Origin: Hyphomicrobiales bacterium | Lineage (GTDB): Bacteria > Pseudomonadota > Alphaproteobacteria > Rhizobiales > Beijerinckiaceae | Length of the DNA: 50,922 bases | Reading direction: 5' to 3' | NCBI GenBank assembly: GCA_019247605.1 | Contig: JAFBAS010000013.1 | Span: forward strand, 1-50,922 | Shown here: positions 46,388-50,922 of the stretch, piece by piece | How the letters are laid out: each line of letters begins with the position of its first letter | Numbering within the stretch: position 1 is the first letter of the stretch | The notes under the pieces: model-generated | Databases searched by the model: none | What the model was told of the DNA's origin: nothing | Seen by the model: only the letters and a program-made list of their open reading frames with translations | Translations under genes and position numbers: made by a program

Positions 46388-46514
46388 GTGTCACCCCCGG
46401 CGAGGCTCGCGTGAGCGAGCCTCGGGAAGGGGGCCCAGGACGCGTGGAGGAAGCGGCGCGGGTTATGGGTTCCATTCCCCTCGCGGCCTTCGGCCGCTCG
46501 GCCAGGAATGACAC
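46388..46514 (+). repeat. Palindromic repeat element, copy C (127 bp)
   Basis: GTGTCA...TGACAC element. The left hairpin here is longer: CGAGGCTCGC-GTGA-GCGAGCCTCG, a perfect 10-bp stem. The interior reads GGTTATGGGTTCCATTCCCC. Confidence 0.87.
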
Positions 46515-46523
46515 AGCACCAGC

Positions 46524-46648
46524 GTGTCACCCCCGCCGAGGCTCGCGCAGCGAGCCTCGGGAAGGGGGCCCAGGAAGCGTGGAGGAAGGGGCGGGGTTAT
46601 GGGTTCCCTTCCCCTCACGGCCTTCGGCCGCTCGGCCGGGAATGACAC
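46524..46648 (+). repeat. Palindromic repeat element, copy D (125 bp)
   Basis: Same orientation as copy C, nine bases after it. The left hairpin loop is shortened (GGCTCGC-GCA-GCGAGCC) and the right one reads TCACGGCC, showing independent point changes. Confidence 0.86.
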
Positions 46649-46649
46649 G

Positions 46650-46770
46650 GTGTCACCCCCGGCGAGGCTCGCGTGAGCGAGCCTCGGGAAGGGGGTCCAC
46701 GAAGCGTGGAGGAAGCGGCGCGGGTTTTGGGTTCTCTTCCCCTCGCGGCCGTCGGCCGCCCGGTTGACAC
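46650..46770 (+). repeat. Palindromic repeat element, copy E (121 bp, diverged right end)
   Basis: Starts one base after copy D so that TGACAC-G-GTGTCA abut. The right end is eroded: GGCCGTCGGCCGCCCGG then TTGACAC, without the GGGAATG segment, which reappears 12 bases later at about 46781. Confidence 0.8.
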
Positions 46771-46799
46771 CGAATGAAGTTGGGAATGACCAAGAATGC

Positions 46800-46995
46800 A
46801 GCGCGACGGCTAACTTCACGTAAGTCAAGCTAATAATCGGCTAGCCTTCTCACATTTGTGTGATGATGTCAAGGCTGCACAAAGAGCGTTAGACGTGGTA
46901 GTCTAATTGCGGGGAGCCGTGCGAATTCGCGCGATTTCCGACTTCGACGGCCTGGAAGGCGTGTGCTTTCCGGGTGAAATGAGGGGCCTACTCAG
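46800..46995 (+). promoter_or_regulatory. Probable promoter/operator zone of the giant secreted protein gene
   Basis: An AT-richer stretch. It contains a 14-bp inverted repeat TCACA-TTTG-TGTGA at 46850-46863, suitable for a dimeric regulator, and GGCTAGCC at 46838-46845. No -10/-35 pair stands out. An in-frame TGA at 46975 sets the upstream limit of the coding frame, leaving the GTG at 46996 as first possible start; a GAGGGG lies 9 bases before it. Confidence 0.4.
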
Positions 46996-49900
46996 GTGAA
47001 AACGGGTCGCAGGAAGCCGCCTGCAGGAACGAAACAGGGCGTCGCCAAACGCAAGCGCCAGTCCCTTCCGGGGCTGATGCCGCTCGAGCCCCGCGTCATG
47101 TACGACGCCGCGGGCGCGCACACGGCTGCCTCGCATCTGGTGCTCGACCCGCACCATTCCGATGTCACGCATGTCGCGGACACGACGCACACCTCGCAGG
47201 CGGGCGCGCCGACGCATGCGGCGGATGCGTCGACACCCTCGACGCCCGCGCCTGCGGTCATCTCGCCCTCGACATCGTCCACACCGTCTGTCAGCTCGTC
47301 GTCCTCCGGTGGGAGCGTTGTTCAGCCCTCGGGGCAGGCGGCGACCGGCTCCCCGACCATCGTGGCGGGCAATACCATCAGCTATACCGGCAACAGCATT
47401 CCGGAACTGGTCGACCCCAATCTACTTGTTGGTAGCGGGAGTTCGGCTCTAGTAAGCGGCAACGTACATTTCAACATTGGTACTCCGTCGGATATTCTCG
47501 GCTTCGCCAATGGAGCGACGACCCTCAATTTCGGCGCGAATGGCTCGATCTCGGCCAGTTACTCGATATCCGGCGGGATCGGCACGCTCAGTTTAACTGG
47601 AAATGATCCCTTTGTGGCTGATTGGCAGACGGCGCTTCGAGACGTCGTTTTTGCAAGCACGGTAAACGATCCCACCAATAGCGGCGCCACGCCAACGCGT
47701 ACGATCCACTGGCTAGTAACCAACTCCCAGGGATTTTCGAACTCCGACAACGTAACCACGATCGACGTTTCCCCCTCGCACACGAGCTTGTCGCCGGGCG
47801 CGGCCGCGACTCCGACCTATGTGGAGCTGACATCGCCGCCGGTCGCGCTTGACTCGACCTTGAGCATCACGACGACGGACACGGGTTTCACGAGCGCGAC
47901 AATATCAATCGGAGGCTTCCAGAGCGGTGACACGCTCGCCGTGGGCAATCTCGCGGGGCTCTCGGCCTCGTATAACAGCGCTACCGGCGTGCTCGTGCTG
48001 TCGGGCTCAGCAGGTGTAGGCAACTATACTACGGCGCTCGACTCGATCACCTTCAGCGAGGCCGCCGGTGTGGACCCGACCAATAGTGGGGCGAACACCA
48101 CGCGAAGCATCAACTGGCTCGTGGTCGACGGCACGGAATCGAGCACCCTCACGACCAATCTCAACACGCAGCATAATGCGACGGTCGCGGCGGGAAATAC
48201 CGGGGTTTTCCTCGAAGGCCAGACAAACGCCATTCAGATCGAGCCATTCGTCACTTTCGGCGATACCGATACCATAAAGCAAGTCCAGCTCGCGCTTCCG
48301 GGCTCGGAAGCGCTACCGACGGATACGATTGGGTTTGTGAATGGTGCGGGCCCGCTCTCGACCACCATCACCCTCACGAGTGGGAGCACATTCGGTGGGA
48401 TCGCGGGGGATGGCTCGAAATTCCAGATTTCGCGGGCTGGTGGCACGTTGACGATCACGGCGTTGTCGATCGCCGTTCCAGGGAACAATAATATAGATTT
48501 CGAGGCTGCGTCGCGAGAAGTCGCCTATCTGAATAACACCGACCCGACCTCGTTTAACAGCGCATTCGGTGTCGATGCTCGCCGCGACTTCATCTGGAAC
48601 ATCACCGATAGTAACACGGCTGCTGGTCAGAACGTCTTCGCCAGCGGCACCCGAAAAGCTGATGGTACGATCATCCCCACCGCCAACGATCCGAGCGGGG
48701 CGAATATAGGCGGGAGCATCATCTCGGTCTTCCACAAGGCGCCGGTGATCGGCGCAAGCGGTACAGTGACGTTCACGGGCGCGAGCACGCCCTCGCCGGT
48801 CGTTCTCGATTCGGGCTTCACGCTAGCGGATTCCGACGCGATCAAGAACGCGACCGTGTCAATCGGGAGCGGATTTTTGGCAGGGGACACCCTGACCTTC
48901 GGCGCGGTCGCGGGCGCGACGGTCGGCGCGTCCACGACGAGCGGCGGGGTGGTGAGCGAGACGCTGACCTTCACCGCCGACAACGATCAGATCACCGCCG
49001 CCTACAACACGGCGACCGGCGTGCTCACGCTCACCGAGACGGGCGCTGGCACAAGCACGGCGGCACAAGAAGTCGCGGATTTCCAGACGGCCTTGCGTGG
49101 CGTCGAGTTCACCCATAGTGGCGATCCGACGCATGGCGGCTCCGATACGTCGCGCGCGATCTCATGGGTGGTCGTCGACCAGAACGCGATCGGGAACAAC
49201 GCGAAAGGCGTTGGCAGCGCAACATCTCCCCCACCGGCGGAGCCGGCCGGGTTCGGCAACACTTCCTCAACCGGCATGAGCACGGTCAACACGACCTCTC
49301 CGGGTTCCTTGTCCGCCGGCGCGCTCGTCACCTTCGTCGAGAATCAGACACCGGTGCTTCTCGACACGGGCTTGACGCTTTCCGACGTGAGCACGATCAC
49401 GAGCGTCGCGGTGGCGATCGGCACGGGCTTCGTCTCCGGCGAGGACAAGCTCGACCTCAACGCCAACACGAACAGCTTCACGAGCACGACCGATGGCTCG
49501 GTGATCACCGCGAGCTACAGCGGTGGCGTACTCACCTTGACGACGAAGAGCGGCACGGCGACGGCGGGGGATTACCAGGCGGCGCTTCGCCTCGTCGAGT
49601 TCAGCGACCCCAATGGTTTCGATCCGACGTCGAACGGCACGGATACGGCGCGCACTATCTCTTGGACCGTCACCGACACGAGCTCGAGCCTCTCCGCCTC
49701 GAGTACGGTCGACACTGTGCACAACCCGGCGAGCGTCACGAGCGGCGGCACCGGCGTGACGGTGACATACACCGAGCAGCAGACCAATCCGACGGCGACG
49801 CTGCTCGACAGCGGGCTTGCGTTCACCGACACGGACAACCTCGTGAGCGCGACGGTGTCGGTGGCGAACTTCCAGACGGGTGACCAGCTGAGCCTGGGGA

Positions 49901-50922
49901 CGGTGGCCGGAGCGACGGCGAGCGCGGTGGTCACGAACGCGGCGGGCCTCGTGGTCAGCGAGACACTGACCTTCTCGGACGGCCCGGTGAACGTGCAGAT
50001 CGACGAGACGCACGGCACGTTGACGCTGAGCAATTCGGCGAAGGCGTCGGACTACCAGGCGATATTGGACACGCTCGCCTTCAACGAGGCGGCGAACTCC
50101 GATCCGACGCATGGCGGCGGGGACAACGTCCGCAATGTGAGCTGGAAGCTCATCGACGCGAACAGCAATACGGCGGCCAACAGCACGACCTTCACCTCGA
50201 CCTTGGACACGGTGCACAAGGCGCCGGTGGTGACGGCGGGTGCGACCGCGGCGTTTACGGAAGGCTCGACGCCGGTGGTGGCGGACGGCACCCTGACGGT
50301 GACGGATTCCGATTCGATCAAGAGCGCGACGGTTTCCATTACCGGCGGCCTGTTGACGGGAGACACGCTCGACCTCAATGGCACGAACAGCTTCACGAGC
50401 GCGACGGACGGCTCGGTGATCTCGGCGAGCTACAGCAACGGCCTGCTGACCTTGACGACGACGAGCGGTACGGCAACGTCGGGCGATTACCAGGCGGCGC
50501 TCGAGCTCGTGCATTTCGGGCATGCGGGTGACCCGACGGGTGCCGGAACCGACCCGACACGCACGCTCACCTGGACGGTGGTCGACACCAACACGCTGAC
50601 GGCTGAGAACACGAGCCAGCCGGTGACGAGCACGATCAACGTCACGCATAACCCGCCGATCCTGACGGGCGGCGGCACGGGCGTCGTGGTGACCTACACC
50701 GAGCAGCAGACCAATCCGACCACGACGCTGCTCGACAGCGGGCTTGCGTTCAACGACACGGACAACCTCGTGAACGCCACGGTCTCGGTGTCGAGCTTCC
50801 AGACGGGCGATGTGCTGAGCGTCGGCAATCTCGACGGGCTCACGCTCACGAGCAACGCCAACGGCACGATCGTGCTCAGCGGGACGGCGGCCGCCTCGGT
50901 GTATCAGACGGCGCTCGATTCG
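46996..50922 (+). CDS. Giant repetitive secreted adhesin-like protein, 5' part
   Basis: An uninterrupted frame of 1309 codons running off the right edge. A basic N-terminus (KTGRRKPPAGTKQGVAKRKRQ) leads into LMPLEPRVMYDAAGA, the LEPR-x-(L/M)-x-DAA box that opens many very large proteobacterial cell-surface proteins. No Sec signal follows; such proteins normally carry a C-terminal type I secretion signal, which would be outside the window. A Ser/Thr/Pro-rich stretch spans about residues 50-130. Then come at least eight beta-rich modules of 110-185 residues, each ending in a pattern like DYQAALxxVxF...DPTxxGxDTxRxIxWxVxD and starting with TFTEGxTPV-LDxGLTLxDSD. These resemble cadherin/VCBS/Ig-like tandem domains. 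Likely role: surface adhesion or biofilm; inferred from family. Confidence 0.88.
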   Translation, partial: MKTGRRKPPAGTKQGVAKRKRQSLPGLMPLEPRVMYDAAGAHTAASHLVLDPHHSDVTHVADTTHTSQAGAPTHAADASTPSTPAPAVISPSTSSTPSVSSSSSGGSVVQPSGQAATGSPTIVAGNTISYTGNSIPELVDPNLLVGSGSSALVSGNVHFNIGTPSDILGFANGATTLNFGANGSISASYSISGGIGTLSLTGNDPFVADWQTALRDVVFASTVNDPTNSGATPTRTIHWLVTNSQGFSNSDNVTTIDVSPSHTSLSPGAAATPTYVELTSPPVALDSTLSITTTDTGFTSATISIGGFQSGDTLAVGNLAGLSASYNSATGVLVLSGSAGVGNYTTALDSITFSEAAGVDPTNSGANTTRSINWLVVDGTESSTLTTNLNTQHNATVAAGNTGVFLEGQTNAIQIEPFVTFGDTDTIKQVQLALPGSEALPTDTIGFVNGAGPLSTTITLTSGSTFGGIAGDGSKFQISRAGGTLTITALSIAVPGNNNIDFEAASREVAYLNNTDPTSFNSAFGVDARRDFIWNITDSNTAAGQNVFASGTRKADGTIIPTANDPSGANIGGSIISVFHKAPVIGASGTVTFTGASTPSPVVLDSGFTLADSDAIKNATVSIGSGFLAGDTLTFGAVAGATVGASTTSGGVVSETLTFTADNDQITAAYNTATGVLTLTETGAGTSTAAQEVADFQTALRGVEFTHSGDPTHGGSDTSRAISWVVVDQNAIGNNAKGVGSATSPPPAEPAGFGNTSSTGMSTVNTTSPGSLSAGALVTFVENQTPVLLDTGLTLSDVSTITSVAVAIGTGFVSGEDKLDLNANTNSFTSTTDGSVITASYSGGVLTLTTKSGTATAGDYQAALRLVEFSDPNGFDPTSNGTDTARTISWTVTDTSSSLSASSTVDTVHNPASVTSGGTGVTVTYTEQQTNPTATLLDSGLAFTDTDNLVSATVSVANFQTGDQLSLGTVAGATASAVVTNAAGLVVSETLTFSDGPVNVQIDETHGTLTLSNSAKASDYQAILDTLAFNEAANSDPTHGGGDNVRNVSWKLIDANSNTAANSTTFTSTLDTVHKAPVVTAGATAAFTEGSTPVVADGTLTVTDSDSIKSATVSITGGLLTGDTLDLNGTNSFTSATDGSVISASYSNGLLTLTTTSGTATSGDYQAALELVHFGHAGDPTGAGTDPTRTLTWTVVDTNTLTAENTSQPVTSTINVTHNPPILTGGGTGVVVTYTEQQTNPTTTLLDSGLAFNDTDNLVNATVSVSSFQTGDVLSVGNLDGLTLTSNANGTIVLSGTAAASVYQTALDS
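49311..50922 (+). repeat. Two-module higher-order repeat inside the giant protein gene
   Basis: Modules starting near 49311 and 49738 are repeated by those near 50233 and 50665, a period of about 925 bp. Very similar DNA joins the copies: CTCGACCTCAA...AACAGCTTCACGAGC in the first type and ACACCGAGCAGCAGACCAAT plus CTGCTCGACAGCGGGCTTGC in the second. The fourth module is cut by the window end. Confidence 0.85.

Larger units (their letters stand above)
46284..46995. other. Divergent intergenic region: repeat cluster plus promoter zone of the giant gene
   Basis: About 710 bp between map and the giant secreted protein gene. 46334-46770 is a cluster of three near-full repeat copies plus two left-end fragments (about 46334 and 46348-46370). 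46790-46995 is visibly more AT-rich and holds the probable promoter of the giant gene. The open frames crossing the repeats are artefacts. Confidence 0.75.

Noticed and set aside
46282-46767. Similar plus-strand frame through the second repeat cluster
   Set aside because: Same reason: translated repeat DNA, ending where the last repeat erodes.
44434-46770. Possible CRISPR array
   Set aside because: Repeat units are about 125 bp, internally palindromic, spaced irregularly and interrupted by radC and map; no 25-40 bp repeats with equal spacers and no cas genes.
49267-50649. Long minus-strand frame of about 460 codons, rich in Arg and His
   Set aside because: It is the antisense of the giant protein gene; its composition reflects the complement of Thr/Ser/Asp-rich codons, and no family is recognisable.

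Overview
The window is GC-rich chromosomal DNA from an alphaproteobacterium, most likely of the order Hyphomicrobiales (Rhizobiales). This rests on the gene types and their order: a small Usg-family protein, an RpoH-type sigma factor beside RluD, a TIGR01459-type HAD protein, argD-argF-hslO, purA next to a proline/alanine-rich membrane protein, and lspA followed by a secreted protein and a pair of M16 peptidases. I cannot fix genus or species from sequence alone. Both ends cut through a gene.

Layout. 1-7223: a branched-chain-amino-acid-type (Liv/HAAT) ABC importer with an AraC regulator and a divergent periplasmic binding protein. Its LivF-type ATPase is fused in one uninterrupted frame to a Tm-1-like (UPF0261) domain that runs off the left edge. 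7261-8518: a CsbD-type stress protein with a good terminator and a possible EcfG promoter, a small basic protein, and tRNA-Gln. 8671-10643: an undecaprenyl-phosphate sugar transferase and a nucleotide-sugar epimerase-like protein. 10624-15940 (minus): ruvB and ybgC, then a VTT/TVP38 membrane protein, a flavin disulfide oxidoreductase and a sensor histidine kinase. 16138-22023: a TrkH-type potassium channel subunit and the arginine genes argE, argF and argD with hslO. 22279-30630: a HAD phosphatase-like protein, ribF, lspA, a secreted protein, two M16 peptidases (one apparently active, one apparently not) and mutL. 30835-33698 (minus): a three-gene sugar ABC importer. 33869-38606: rluD, rpoH, a membrane protein and purA. 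38857-41728: a molybdenum-cofactor handling cluster (split XdhC, MPT-binding protein, MocA-like nucleotidyltransferase). 41817-46283: an MFS transporter, Usg, ExoD, RadC and methionine aminopeptidase. 46996-end: the first 1309 codons of a giant repetitive secreted protein.

Much of the window is conserved housekeeping DNA organised in short, tightly coupled operons (ATGA, GTGA and ATGGCTGA overlaps). The accessory parts are the two ends and a family of about 125-bp palindromic repeats. Five near-complete copies lie between 44434 and 46770. Two half-copies at 41610-41704 have been read into the C-terminus of the MocA-like protein.

The best candidates for something less described are: (i) the ABC ATPase/Tm-1-like fusion with its dedicated transporter, (ii) the repeat family and its intrusion into a coding region, and (iii) the giant protein, whose last modules have duplicated as a dimer of about 925 bp. 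Nothing in the window is a CRISPR array, an insertion sequence or a prophage.
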